Assembly (NCBI RefSeq): GCF_905147365.1
Contig: NC_056412.1
Coordinates: forward strand, 5,634,001 to 5,698,000
From: Aricia agestis
Taxonomy: Eukaryota > Arthropoda > Insecta > Lepidoptera > Lycaenidae
Reading direction: 5' to 3'
DNA: 64,000 nt
The position numbers and the translations under genes were made by a program. The notes under the pieces were generated by a model. That model had not been told where the DNA came from. It saw only the letters and a program-made list of their open reading frames with translations, and made no database searches. Numbering within the stretch: the stretch's first letter is position 1; each line of letters starts with the position of its first letter. Shown piece after piece: positions 1-9,928 of the stretch.

Positions 1-288
1 CGCTAAAAAGAGGTGTTGTGGGTGTTACAGAAACTACCAAGCTGAATTGGAATTAAGCAGGTCACCAGCCGTATGTAACTCTACCGCTGGGAAAAGGTAA
101 ACACAGTAAGGGTACCTGACGGACCACGTACCCATCGTAAGAAGCTGGATGTACACAAGCCAAGAGAGGCATGAGAAATGGATTAACCATGGGAAGGCTT
201 TTGCCCAGAAACAGCACAAAAAAAATATATTAAAGCCTTTGCATTCATTCTGGATGATTTAATATAATATTTATCGAACGAAGTCTAA
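1..288. other. Degenerate repeat, possible RTE-type LINE 3' end
   Basis: No gene is supported here. The stretch near 175-222 (aaatgg, then aaggcttttgcccag) resembles the gcctttgcccagcagtggga tail that I recall from RTE-type LINEs in Lepidoptera. That is a memory-based resemblance and I could not search it. The 61-codon open frame on the minus strand is short, has no domain and is probably chance. Confidence 0.3.
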
Positions 289-607
289 TTTTTTTTAATG
301 AAATAAGGGGGCAAACGAGCTAACGGGTCACCTGATGGAAAGCAACTTCCGTCGCCCATGGACACTCGCAGCATCAGAAGAGCTGCATGTGCGTTGCCGG
401 CCTTTTAAGAGGGAATAGGGTAATAGGGGAGGGAAGGGAAGGGAATAGGGGAGGGTAGGAAAGGGAAAGTGTAGGGGATTGGGCCTCCGGTAAACTCACT
501 CACTCGGCGAAACACAGCGCAAGCGCTGTTTCACGCCGGTTTTCTGTGAGAACGTGGTATTTATCCGGTCGAGCCGGCCCATTCGTGCCGAAGCATGGCT
601 CTCCCAC
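289..607 (-). mobile_element. SINE, family A (full length, minus)
   Basis: This is one of seven near full-length copies of a roughly 250-340 bp non-coding element. On its own strand it begins gtgggagagccatgctt, carries ggctcgaccgg as a possible degenerate B box, then a pyrimidine-rich block of ccctatt/ccctt repeats. It ends in a conserved 125-bp tail and poly(A). Here it is inverted, so the T-run at 289-297 is the poly(A). The 3' tail is the same as the 3' end of the LINE fragment at 22375-22497, which points to LINE-dependent mobilisation. It may be the Metulj-type SINE of butterflies; that name is from memory. Confidence 0.85.
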
Positions 608-1010
608 CTATAAAATAAACCTGAAGTTCTGAGTTACCATTATGTTTAGGCCTACTTTAAAAAATCTACACCTTAAATGCTAGAAAATGGCGTGAATGCT
701 ATAAGAATTCCATTTTGATCAAGTATAAACTCTAAAGTCCACATTGGGTATCCATTGGTCCCCCCTGTCAAAGAAATAGTTCTATGGTCCCCTAGAGAAT
801 AACATTTATAAATTAAAATAGAGAGTTGCGGCCTTTGTGACGGAAATAATAGAAAGTTTTGGGTACAAAACTGTACCTCACAAACAACATCTGATAGGCA
901 AACTATTCAAATAAGTTAAATCGAACCGCAGGTATTTTATTACATTTATTTTATTAAATGTTATCATTAGTTTTACTTTTGTTGCCCGGAACTTTCTTGC
1001 ATGGAAATTA
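608..1010. other. AT-rich DNA, nothing recognised
   Basis: No open frame of note, no inverted repeat and no family match were seen. Confidence 0.6.
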
Positions 1011-1153
1011 TCCTGTATAGGGACTCAAAGAACCTGCGTACTTAACATCAATCCTATGTCCTGTATAGGGACTCAAAGAACCTGCGTACTTAACATCAAT
1101 CCGATGTCCTGTATAGGGACTTAAATAACCTGCGTACTTAACCCCAATCCTTC
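1011..1153 (+). repeat. 48-bp tandem repeat, three copies
   Basis: Copies begin at about 1011, 1059 and 1107, each starting tcctgtatagggact and including cctgcgtacttaac. The first two are almost identical (one base differs near the end); the third has several substitutions. It is a small minisatellite with no coding sense. Confidence 0.9.
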
Positions 1154-1726
1154 AAAAAGTTAACAGTTTTTACCTCTATTACATTTTTCAGTTATAATAA
1201 TACTCGTGAATCGTGATAAAAGGTTACAATCTGCGATTATTAATTTATAATAATACTTTTTGTAATTGATAATAATTAATTAATGCAGTGGATTACATTC
1301 TAGTGTATTCCAGTGCTTCTGGATTGGAATTATGTAGATCCACTAAAGAATAGATATTTTGTGAAGTGAAGGATTAAAAATTTAGCTCCAAAACTATCGA
1401 AGAATAAAAAAAACAAATGATGTTTTTTACGAAATTCATTGGCTTCTCTTTACACAGGATGTCCCGCCCTAGATGTCCAATATGAGCAAAAATCAATTTT
1501 GTCTGTTCGCGCCCGAGCGCACCTTTTGTGCGACATTGAAAGGTTATCGTTGTTCGTTTTCACGGCCCACTAAAGGGGGAGGTTGGCCAGCCACGTGGGG
1601 CCCTAACAAGCCTGGTCACACGCGCTCCCGTGATTCAAGTTACAAAAGCAATGTTTCTGTAAAACTCAATCATTGCCCTCCATAGAGTTTATTGATATTG
1701 TGTAGCATGGGTTCCATTTTCACGTT
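1154..1726. other. AT-rich DNA with a GC-richer patch
   Basis: 1154-1440 is plain AT-rich sequence. 1490-1680 is richer in G+C and holds a 70-codon open frame without any recognisable motif. I would not call it a gene. Confidence 0.5.
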
Positions 1727-2660
1727 CACTTTTTAGGGTTCCGTAGCCAAATGGCAAAAATCGGAACCCTTATAGATTCGTCATGTCTGTCTGTCTGTCT
1801 GTCCTTCCGTATGTCACAGCCATTTTTCTCCGAAACTATAAGAGCTATACTATTGAAACTTGGTAGGTAGATGTAGTCTGTAAACCGCATTAAGATTTTG
1901 ATACAAAAATGGAAAAATTATTAAAAATTTTAGGGGTCCCCATAGGTACAACTGAAACAAAATTTTTTTTTTCATCTAAGCTATGCGTGTGGGATATTTA
2001 TGGATAGGTCTTGAAGAATCATATTGAGGTTTCTATTATCATTTTTTTCTAACCTGAATAGTTTGTGAGAGAGACTTCCAAAGTGGTAAAATGTGTCCCC
2101 CCCCCCCCCTCTAATTTCTAAAGTAGGGGCATGATAAGTCTAAAAAAAAATAAGATATACATTACTATAAAAACTACCAATGAAAATTGGTTCGAACGAA
2201 ATCTAGCAAAGTAGTTTTTTTATACGTCATAAATGTTAAACCTAAAACCAACAAAAATTTTTTTTTTCATCTAACCTTTGCATGTGGGGTATCTATGGAT
2301 AGGTCTTCAAAAATCATGTTGAAGTTTCAAATATAATTTTTTTCTAACCTGAATAGTTTGCGAGAGAGACTCTTCCAAAGTGGTAAAATTTGTGTCCCCC
2401 CCCCCTCTGATTTCTAAAGTACTACATGATAAGTCTAAAAAATATATATGATGTACATTTCTATAAAAACTACCAACGAAAATTGGTTTCAACGAAATTT
2501 TGCCAGAAGTATTTTTTATACGCCATAAATGGTAAACCTTAAATTAACTTCCATTAAATCAACTGAAATATAAAAATAAATCAAAAGCCTTTAAATTTCA
2601 TAAAAATAAACCTTATTGCTGCTGCGGAACCCTTCATGGGCGTGTCCAACTCGCGATTTT
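1727..2660 (+). repeat. Interspersed repeat, family D, with internal tandem duplication
   Basis: The block opens with gggttccgtagccaaatgg and a TGTC run and closes with gcggaacccttcatgggcgt. The same gggttccgta / acggaaccc ends recur at 9384-9440, 19505-19612 and 55535-56178. Inside, a unit of about 290 bp is tandemly duplicated (about 1957-2250 and 2251-2545). Each copy has a T-run followed by catcta, tggataggtctt, ctaacctgaatagttt, gagagact, a run of C residues and aaaaactaccaa. No protein is encoded. Confidence 0.7.
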
Positions 2661-3658
2661 TTATAAGTATTGAGTCCAAACTAACGAGTTAAACTATTGA
2701 ATACATTATAATTATTGCAAAAGTGTATTCGTCTGTCATCTACACTTTACGCTTGAACCGCTAAACCGAAATAAATATATTGTGTAACGATACAATCAAT
2801 TCATGGGTATGAAACTATGAACATAATACAATATTAGGATAGATTAATACTTTGTTGAATGGGATATGTCATCCTAAATCTTGTCTTTAAGATAAATAAA
2901 TTAAAATATTTTGTTACACATGTCTATATAACTTTTATCAAACAACAAAATACCTCTACTGTTCTCATAAAATATGATAAGTCTTGTATAGCGCTTCTGC
3001 CAACGCATCTAATAAAGTTCGTAACTAAATATAAAATCAACTTGTAGTAAATTCAATCAAATATTAACTACGAATTATCGAGTGCTTTATTTATATTACA
3101 TTCATATGAATATAATATAATTAAAACACTCGATAATATTATTTTGATTCCAAATGGCTAAGAACTAAGTGGAGAACATAGAAATACATTACTAATTCAT
3201 AGCTCGTGCTAAGAGTAAAGATTAAAGCTTAAAGGCAGTACTAAAAGGTTGCAAGTTCCGCATTTATAATAGTCTGAAGTTCAATAAAGTCGTACCTTCA
3301 AATACTCCAAGCGCTACTCGTCCATATATTGGACTCCAAAACTGGGACAACATGAGAGAATAAATAACAAAAATATTTTTTTCTCTTTCACTCTTATACG
3401 TTTTGGCTTTAAAATGAAACAAGTATCTGCTTGCAGATTCGATTTTATGTATCCTTTTCGTGTATATTCCTACATCATGGTTCAAGTACTTAGCGTGCGA
3501 CTTAAGTCGACATGGTATTGAAGCTACGAGTATTGCTGCCTCTAACCGAGAGCCGCTCTATATATGATTCTCATGTATTTAGTAAATATCTTTATGTATT
3601 TATGTAATAAGTTAATAAGCTATATTATGCTTAATTAATGTCATGTCATAATCAATCC
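2661..3658. other. AT-rich DNA with one small hairpin
   Basis: Positions 3074-3137 form an imperfect hairpin whose ends are ttatcgagtg and cactcgataa. Open frames of 62-73 codons (2859 on plus, 3485 on minus) have no motifs and look like chance in AT-rich DNA. Confidence 0.55.
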
Positions 3659-3929
3659 TATGTGTGCCTCCTGCCTGCCTAGTATACGCCAACGAGATAT
3701 CTCACTCTATATGTTTTTCTCGATGTTTGATGGTTTGTCTCTTCATCTCTATTGACGCGTATGTTGTATGACAAACATTTTTCTCGCGTAGATCTTTCAT
3801 CGAAATAACACATTTTTATAGACTTTTGTCGAGATAATGTCAAGATTTTGACATTATGAGACGAGTAGTTTTTAATTATCTCGAGAGTGAGATATCTCGA
3901 TGGCGTATGCTAGGCAGGCTGAGCACATA
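3659..3929. mobile_element. MITE with about 45-bp terminal inverted repeats
   Basis: The left end reads cctgcctagtatacgcca then gagatatctcactct. The right end carries the complement, gagtgagatatctcg then ggcgtatgctaggcagg. The roughly 270-bp element is non-coding. A smaller hairpin (ataatgtcaa/ttgacattat) lies near 3834-3859. Confidence 0.85.
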
Positions 3930-4560
3930 TTATGATAGTTTTCAACTCAAAATATTTCTCTAACTATCTCATTCGGTCCATCGATTTAGGTGAAAAGTTT
4001 AAACAAGAAAGTTCATATATACATTTATTTTCAAGTCATGTAAGTATGAGCATGTGTGCTTGTAAACGAGATCCATTATTGGCTTTACAAAAACTACCTT
4101 CAGAACCTTAATTTTTCACATCTAACGATGGACGTTACCAACTAAATCCTGACCTCTTTGTTGGATTCCTTTCAAAGTAAAGTAATGTCCTTAGCGGACC
4201 CTTTAAACCTTTAGAATGGGAGACACATGTGCGCTACTTGAAGAGTTATTACCCTACATTATGATGCCGAAAAGATCGTAAAATCATTGAAATCGGACAT
4301 CATAAAAGACACCATTTTATTATTCCTTTTTTCCTTATATTTAACAAGGTCAGGATTTTTTCTCTTAATTGACATAATATCTGCACGTGCCGACTTTTAT
4401 TGATGAAGAAGATTTTTTTCTTATTTTTATAATGATCAAGCAACTACGCAGAAGTTATTTTATAGTGCTGTTATAGTACAACGTACACAAAAACTGACGA
4501 TACGTGATTTAAAAACAAAAAATATTAATTTATTGTAATAAAGACTAAGCTGCAGTTGTT
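3930..4560. other. AT-rich DNA, nothing recognised
   Basis: No coding frame, repeat unit or structured element was identified. Confidence 0.55.
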
Positions 4561-4990
4561 TTTGTAAAGTTAAAGTTGCTCCAGTAGTTCGCGAGATAAG
4601 CCCTTTCAAATAATTTCCCCCGTTTTTTTCCACATTCTCCTATTAGTCTTAGCGTGATAAAATATAGCCTATAGCCTAATCTAACACTGAAAAAAAAATT
4701 GAAATCGGACCAGTAGTTTCTGAGATTAGCGCGTTCAAGTTAGTCCTTTCAAATATTTCTCCCCGTTTTTTCCACATCTTCCTCTATTTCTTCGATCCTA
4801 TTAGTCTTAGCATAATAAATTATAGCCCGTAGCCTTCCTTGATAAATGGGCTATCTAACACTGAAAGAATCATCAAAATCTGTTGCGTAGTTTTAAAGTT
4901 AATCTTTAAAACTACGCAACGGATTAACTAACGGAAAATAAAAGGGAACAAAGGGACATGAGGGAAAAAAAGTGACTTTGTTTTATAATA
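4561..4990 (+). repeat. Interspersed repeat, family C, internally duplicated
   Basis: Two related units are seen, near 4572-4690 and 4693-4880. Each carries ccagtagttc/t..gagat, ccctttcaaat, ccgtttttt, ccacat, then cctattagtcttagc and atagcct. Related sequence occurs at about 45055-45250 and 61064-61413. A perfect hairpin (4882-4920) sits at the downstream end. Confidence 0.6.
4882..4920. repeat. Perfect 17-bp-arm hairpin
   Basis: gttgcgtagttttaaag is followed by a 5-nt loop and its exact reverse complement. It lies inside the family C repeat, so it is probably a repeat-derived inversion and not a terminator. Confidence 0.9.
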
Positions 4991-5776
4991 TGTATAGATC
5001 ATAGGTGTTTTTTTATACCAAGATGGTACTTATATAATTTGGATAGCCGACGACCTGCAAATTGAGCTTGAAATGAGAAATTCCCGGGAGAAATTCACCC
5101 AAGCTCACGGCTGCCGGTTAGGGTAAAGAGGTTAGTCCTAAGCAAATTGCATCCTACACCGTGGAATAACACGCCAATTTTTTCTCTCAACTTATTTCGA
5201 AATTAATGTTGATGTCAAAAGGAAAAAAACTTTAATACCTGGGGGCAAAATATGAAAATGATCCATCTTAAGCCGTAAATAATATTTTTATGCAAGCGAA
5301 AAGCCAAGCCACTGGAGCGCTTTAATCAAAGTTGTAATATCGCTGTTTTATTCCTGTCTTAGTCGAGGGTTTCATAAGGCTTCTTTGAACGATAGTAACA
5401 AAGCACATGCCTCCGTCAGTTAAAATTAAACGAGAGTAGAAATATGACGGGAAATTTTGAATATATTACGGCCTTTTTGCGTCCGCTCATGATGGACGGA
5501 ATATACACGATTAGGGACCGGTAGAGGGGCATTTTCTTTTTTATTGGGATATTTTACTACAACGTAGACAGTATATAAATATTCAACGTAGACAGTATAT
5601 AAATTAGACAATATTCTGATATTACGTGTGCACTGTGCAACATGTCGGATTTTGGTCGGATCGGTAACTAAGAGCTCCCACACAAAACTGCGAATTCGCA
5701 TCGCATTGCAATGTCATTTTAGTATGAGTTTTGTTGCATTTTTGTAATGCGATGCATTTTGTCTGGGAGCCCTAAG
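4991..5776. other. AT-rich DNA with a 24-bp tandem duplication
   Basis: At about 5559-5605 the unit caacgtagacagtatataaat occurs twice in tandem. A 91-codon minus frame covers it, but the duplicated peptide is a by-product and no domain is present. Confidence 0.6.
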
Positions 5777-6220
5777 GGTCAACTCAGACCGCAACCATAA
5801 AGTTAATATACCTAGCGGAATAGAGCAACAATCTTGAGCTGTCAAACGAAACCGAAATTGGTTTACATCTGTGTGAAAAATATGTGTAACACTTACACAA
5901 GCATGATTGAACATGAATTCTATGAGATTAAATTGTCAACGTGCGGCACGTGCCGACTGGACGTCAAAAAACGAGTGCTGCTGTCATGTATCACGCGTCT
6001 CTTTTTACCACCCATTGTTACTGATAGTGACATCTCTCTTGCTCAGGCCTTTGTTTCTCTATTCCGCTACGTATATTAACTTTATGATCGCAACGCGACG
6101 CGTAGATGCATTTCTAAAGTATGGATTTGACAGATTTCCAAGACGTCTGACGCAATTGAAGTCTGTCAATTCAGTACTTTGGAAATGAATCTACGCGTCG
6201 CTTTGCAGTCTGAATTGACA
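5777..6220. mobile_element. MITE interrupted by a second inverted-repeat element
   Basis: The outer element has ends gtcaactcagaccgcaa and ttgcagtctgaattgac, plus subterminal gcgacgcgtagatgcat / atgaatctacgcgtcgc. The left arm is interrupted right after gcaac (5791-5795). The inserted element runs to about 6089, its own ends being ataaagttaatatac and gtatattaactttat, with tagcggaatagag / ctctattccgcta subterminal. Then gcaac is seen again (6090-6094). That fits a 5-bp target duplication. Confidence 0.8.
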
Positions 6221-6225
6221 CTTAT

Positions 6226-6507
6226 GCTAAGTACTCACAACGGTTTTGCTCGATAGTTTTACTCGAAATCGAGCAAAAACCACTGCGTGGACCGCAAAAC
6301 TCACAGCTCGATGGCTCGCATCGAGCCGGCTTGACAAATTTTTGACACAGTTACTCTTCCTTAGTATTTATTAGTTGTAGCTAATTTCCTTCGAAATGGA
6401 GTAAAATTATCGAGCAATACTGAATGTGTGGACGAAAGCCGAGCCGTGGTTTTTACTCTACGTGATTGCTCGATCGAGTAAAACTGTATGTGTGTACTTA
6501 CACTAAG
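6226..6507. mobile_element. MITE, family M1 (copy 1)
   Basis: The element opens tgctaagtactcac with tttgctcgatagttttactc subterminal and closes atcgagtaaaactgtatgtg..gtacttaca. A second copy, alike over its whole length, is at 36716-37015 and contains the same ctcgaaatcgagcaaaaacc block. It is non-coding. The transposase family cannot be told from the ends. Confidence 0.9.
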
Positions 6508-8772
6508 AGAACGCATAATTCTAGCTCGTTTTAATGAAACACAAAACTGTTTATTGCGTTTGACGCCGTATAAAGTGTTACTGTTTAGAACAAATCCGGT
6601 ACAACCATGTCATACCAAAAACTAATGACTTGGCAATTGGCATTTAGATGCAACATAAGAAAATGAGTAAAAAGTAACATTTAAATTACTACCTAGTTAT
6701 TAGTACCCAGTAATATTAATTTTAGATACGATTTTTAGTCCGTTTAATTTTTACCGCACCAAGTAAAGTTAAAACTTCAAATAGATTCTATTTGGAATCT
6801 TAAAATCTATTCCATTGGGACTAAAATCAGAAAGCCATTGGACTGTTCCTAACCGCTTGAAATATATAATTCAACAAAAGCTTCCGCGGTGCGCTGCCAA
6901 TGTTACAATTTATTTCAGTCGCTTTAACATTTAGAATCACTTAATAATACTAAAAGTTATTGATTCAGGGCTGTTTTAGATTCCGCTCCCGTTGGAATTT
7001 TCAATTTATCACAACCCTAACTTGTCATTTTAGTCCAGGAGCCTGTGAATAATAGTGTGCTCTGTGACGTGGGCTCTCAGAGTATTCCTGTGAATGGATT
7101 GTTGTCCACTGATCTCGTCTTAGGACTTGAGCGTCGTCTCGTCTAGTGCTCTTTGAATAATCCATATTATGATCTTCATTAACCTTCATACGGTCGGTAT
7201 ATCTGACGATAAAGCCCTTGGATCGTATATGGCTCCCAATTAGACCTTTATTAGTTAACGTGATGTAATTATATCAAAATATATCCTAAGGCATTAAACG
7301 TAGAATTATGGCCTCTTTTTTATTCCAAAACGACGTGGATTTGGATTAAAACGTGCTTAAAATTTTGCCTAATATTTTTTTTTCCTTGTTTAAAATCAAA
7401 ATCATCACCGATAACAATAATTTCTAATTAAAATGCAGAATATTTAATTCATTTGTGAACTGTGTGAGTTGTGTCTTGAAGCCGAGTTTCTTAATTTGGC
7501 ATTTAAAAACAACAAAGTAATAATAATATGTAGTAAACACACAATCAAACTGTACTACTTAGCTTTCAAACTAAATTTAATAATCTTAAAATAAAAACTT
7601 AAAACTTTTATTGCCAGACGATTTATTGCAATACAAATTGAGTACAATGTAAAAATTTTAGGCTGGCGCATGATGTTCAATCGATTTTACTCTCAATTCC
7701 ACAGCTTCTCGGTCCGTTGCACCTTTTGGAGTGCAATAAAAATAATCTTCTTTGTCCAGTGGTCCGTTTGAAAACAGAACGAGCGTACGATAACAAAAGC
7801 GGCTTTAGCACAACATACCTTGTTATTTCAACCCGGGCTTGATACTGTTGAATCAATGTATTTTTTGTCACTTGTGAGTGAGTGCGAGGTTTTGTACAAA
7901 CTATGATAGTACAGTAAATGTGTGGCAGTAGTCTGTCAATAATTAAAATAAAGGATTTATTAGTCTCGACGTGTGTACTACGAGAAAACCGCGTATTTTG
8001 CTGTGATAAAAACTGGTATATTATTATCTCTTTCCGGTGTCCTTTACCTCCTGTGTACAGTCCTTTAGGTATTATAATAGGTATGTATTACACCTACAGT
8101 TACTCTCATAATATAGTTTGAATTCCCTAAATGGGCAAAAAGAAAGTATACGGTTTCCTTACCGTATTATACTTTATACAGTCTACTTTTCGTCGCTAAA
8201 AATGCATGATTTCCTTTTGCACACACAAGTTACAACTTAGCAATGTGCAAACAGCTACCGTTGAATAAAATAATATCATTTTACTATGTCAACAAACAAA
8301 TGCAATAAAGGCTCTCTGCTTTGAATTGCTTTTTATTATGCAAATGTTGGTTCTCGAAGAATCTATAGCTTTATTCAGGCCATTAGTGTTTGCGGCTGCA
8401 ACTCGCAGACGGTAATTTAATATTATTGAGATAAAACTCGAAGAAATATTCAGTGTTCGTGAGGATTTAAGCATCGATAGTTGTTAAGATTGATCGTATC
8501 TTGAATATTGATCTAGCAAATGAAGCACCTAGTTGTAAAGTGCATTGGTGCTCTTACATGAACCTTCAGGAGCGAATTTTGCGTGCTAAGGGAAAACGTA
8601 CTTAAAGTTTTGACGTTTAAGGGATGAGCCGAGAAGAAGGCAGATGGTCTTAGGTTTTTCATTTATATCTCTAAATAAATGATATCTCTAAAGGTAAATT
8701 CACACTGCATCGTCACGAGGCGTTGAGATGCCTGAAACCGTAAATAGTATAGGTAGTCATTTCAATGCATAT
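6508..8772. other. AT-rich DNA, nothing recognised
   Basis: 2.2 kb without a family match or credible gene. Open frames here (7677-7871 minus, 7918-8121 plus, 8289-8474 minus) are 61-67 codons long, lack domains, and have no supporting splice context that I can see. Confidence 0.5.
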
Positions 8773-8900
8773 CTTCCCTCTTAAAAGGCCGGCAACGCAC
8801 CTGCAGCTCTTCTTATGTTGCGAGTGTCCATGGGCGAAGGCAGTTGCTTACCATCAGGTGACCCGTTTGCTCGTTTGCTCCCTTATTTAATAAAAAAAAA
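8773..8900 (+). mobile_element. Extreme 3' tail of CR1/Jockey-group LINE (5'-truncated)
   Basis: Starting at cttccctcttaaaaggcc, this is only the shared tail plus poly(A). It has ttgcgagtgtcc, gttgcttaccatcagg and ttatttaataaa like the LINE copy at 22375-22497. Most SINE copies instead read gctttccatc and ttatttcataaa. I therefore read it as a severely 5'-truncated LINE insertion and not a SINE. Confidence 0.6.
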
Positions 8901-8925
8901 TACTAAAAACAAAATAAAATTAATA

Positions 8926-9440
8926 TTTAAGGGGGGCTCAATACAACAAACGTGATATTTTTGGCCTTTTTTGCTCTATATTATCTAGAGTCTGGCTAGC
9001 GAAAGATGAAACTGGAAAAAGGCGGCAAATTCAAAAAATCGACGTTTAACAACCATGTCTATAGCCGGAATTATAGTTTTGATCTACGAACTACGAATAA
9101 TAAGGTTTCTTAGTTTTTATTATTCATAGTTCGTAGATTAAAACTATAATTCCGGCTATAAACAGGGTTGTTATACGTCGATTTTCTAATTTGCCGCCTT
9201 TTTCCAGTCTCATCTTTCGCTAGCCAGACTCTATAATGGCCACAGGTAGGTACTTGAGTTTTTCACAAAGTCCTTAGTTTTACGTGTACTTTGATAATTA
9301 ATAATAATATTAAAATTTAATAAAAAATTAAGGGGCCTTCCCATAAAAAAAACACAATTTTTGGCCTAATTTTGCTTTATAATGGTACGGAACCCTTCGT
9401 GCGCGAGTCCAACTCGCACTTGGCCGATTATTTTAAGCTT
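8926..9440 (+). repeat. Family D repeat split by a foldback element
   Basis: Flanks such as ggggggctcaatacaac, ttggcctttttt, and the closing acggaacccttcgtgcgcgagtccaactcgcac are shared with the block at 55497-56178 (in the opposite orientation there). The inverted-repeat element at 8986-9233 lies inside it. Confidence 0.6.
8986..9233. mobile_element. Near-complete hairpin (foldback MITE), 118-bp arms
   Basis: tagagtctggctagcgaaag pairs with ctttcgctagccagactcta, and pairing continues through ggcggcaaatt, the gtttaacaacc region, ccggaattatagtttt and ctacgaacta almost to the centre near 9110. A transcript across it would fold into one long hairpin. No clear target duplication was found. Confidence 0.9.
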
Positions 9441-9538
9441 AGATTTTTAAATAATTTTATAGAACTTGGATAAACTATAATATATGATATATATATATTA
9501 CGTATTTATATTATCATTTATCTACATAATATATAATC

Positions 9539-9850
9539 TTTTTTTTTATGAAATAAGGGGGCAAACGAGCTTACGGGTCACCTGATGGAAAGCAACTTTC
9601 GTCGCCCATGGACACTCGCAGCATCAGAAGAGCTGCATGTGTGTTTTAAGAGGGAATAGGGTAATAGGGGAGGGTAGGGAAGGGAAGGGAATAGGGGAGG
9701 GTAGGAAAGGGAATAGGGTAGGGGATTGGGCCTCCGGTAAACTCACTCACTCAGTGAAACACAGCGCAAGCGCTGTTTCACGCCGGTTTTCTGTGAGAAC
9801 GTGGTATTTATCCGGTCGAGCCAGCCCATTCGTGCCGAAGCATGGCTCTC
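9539..9850 (-). mobile_element. SINE, family A (minus)
   Basis: Poly(A) (as T) at 9539-9547, the 3' tail gggggcaaacgagc next, and the head ending catggctctc. The last bases of the head are missing and it abuts a TA microsatellite. A plus-strand open frame through this copy and the TA run is spurious. Confidence 0.85.
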
Positions 9851-9851
9851 T

Positions 9852-9852
<1 letters not shown>

Positions 9853-9926
<74 letters not shown>
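9853..9926. repeat. (TA)n microsatellite
   Basis: An uninterrupted alternating TA tract of about 74 bp lies directly against the SINE head. Confidence 0.98.

Positions 9927-9928
<2 letters not shown>

Noticed and set aside
1011..1153. CRISPR or regulatory array
   Set aside because: Three 48-bp direct repeats with no unique spacers; an ordinary minisatellite.
4882..4920. Bacterial-type terminator
   Set aside because: No T-run of terminator form, eukaryotic context, and the hairpin lies inside a dispersed repeat.
9637..9927. 96-codon frame
   Set aside because: SINE head read through into TA repeat.
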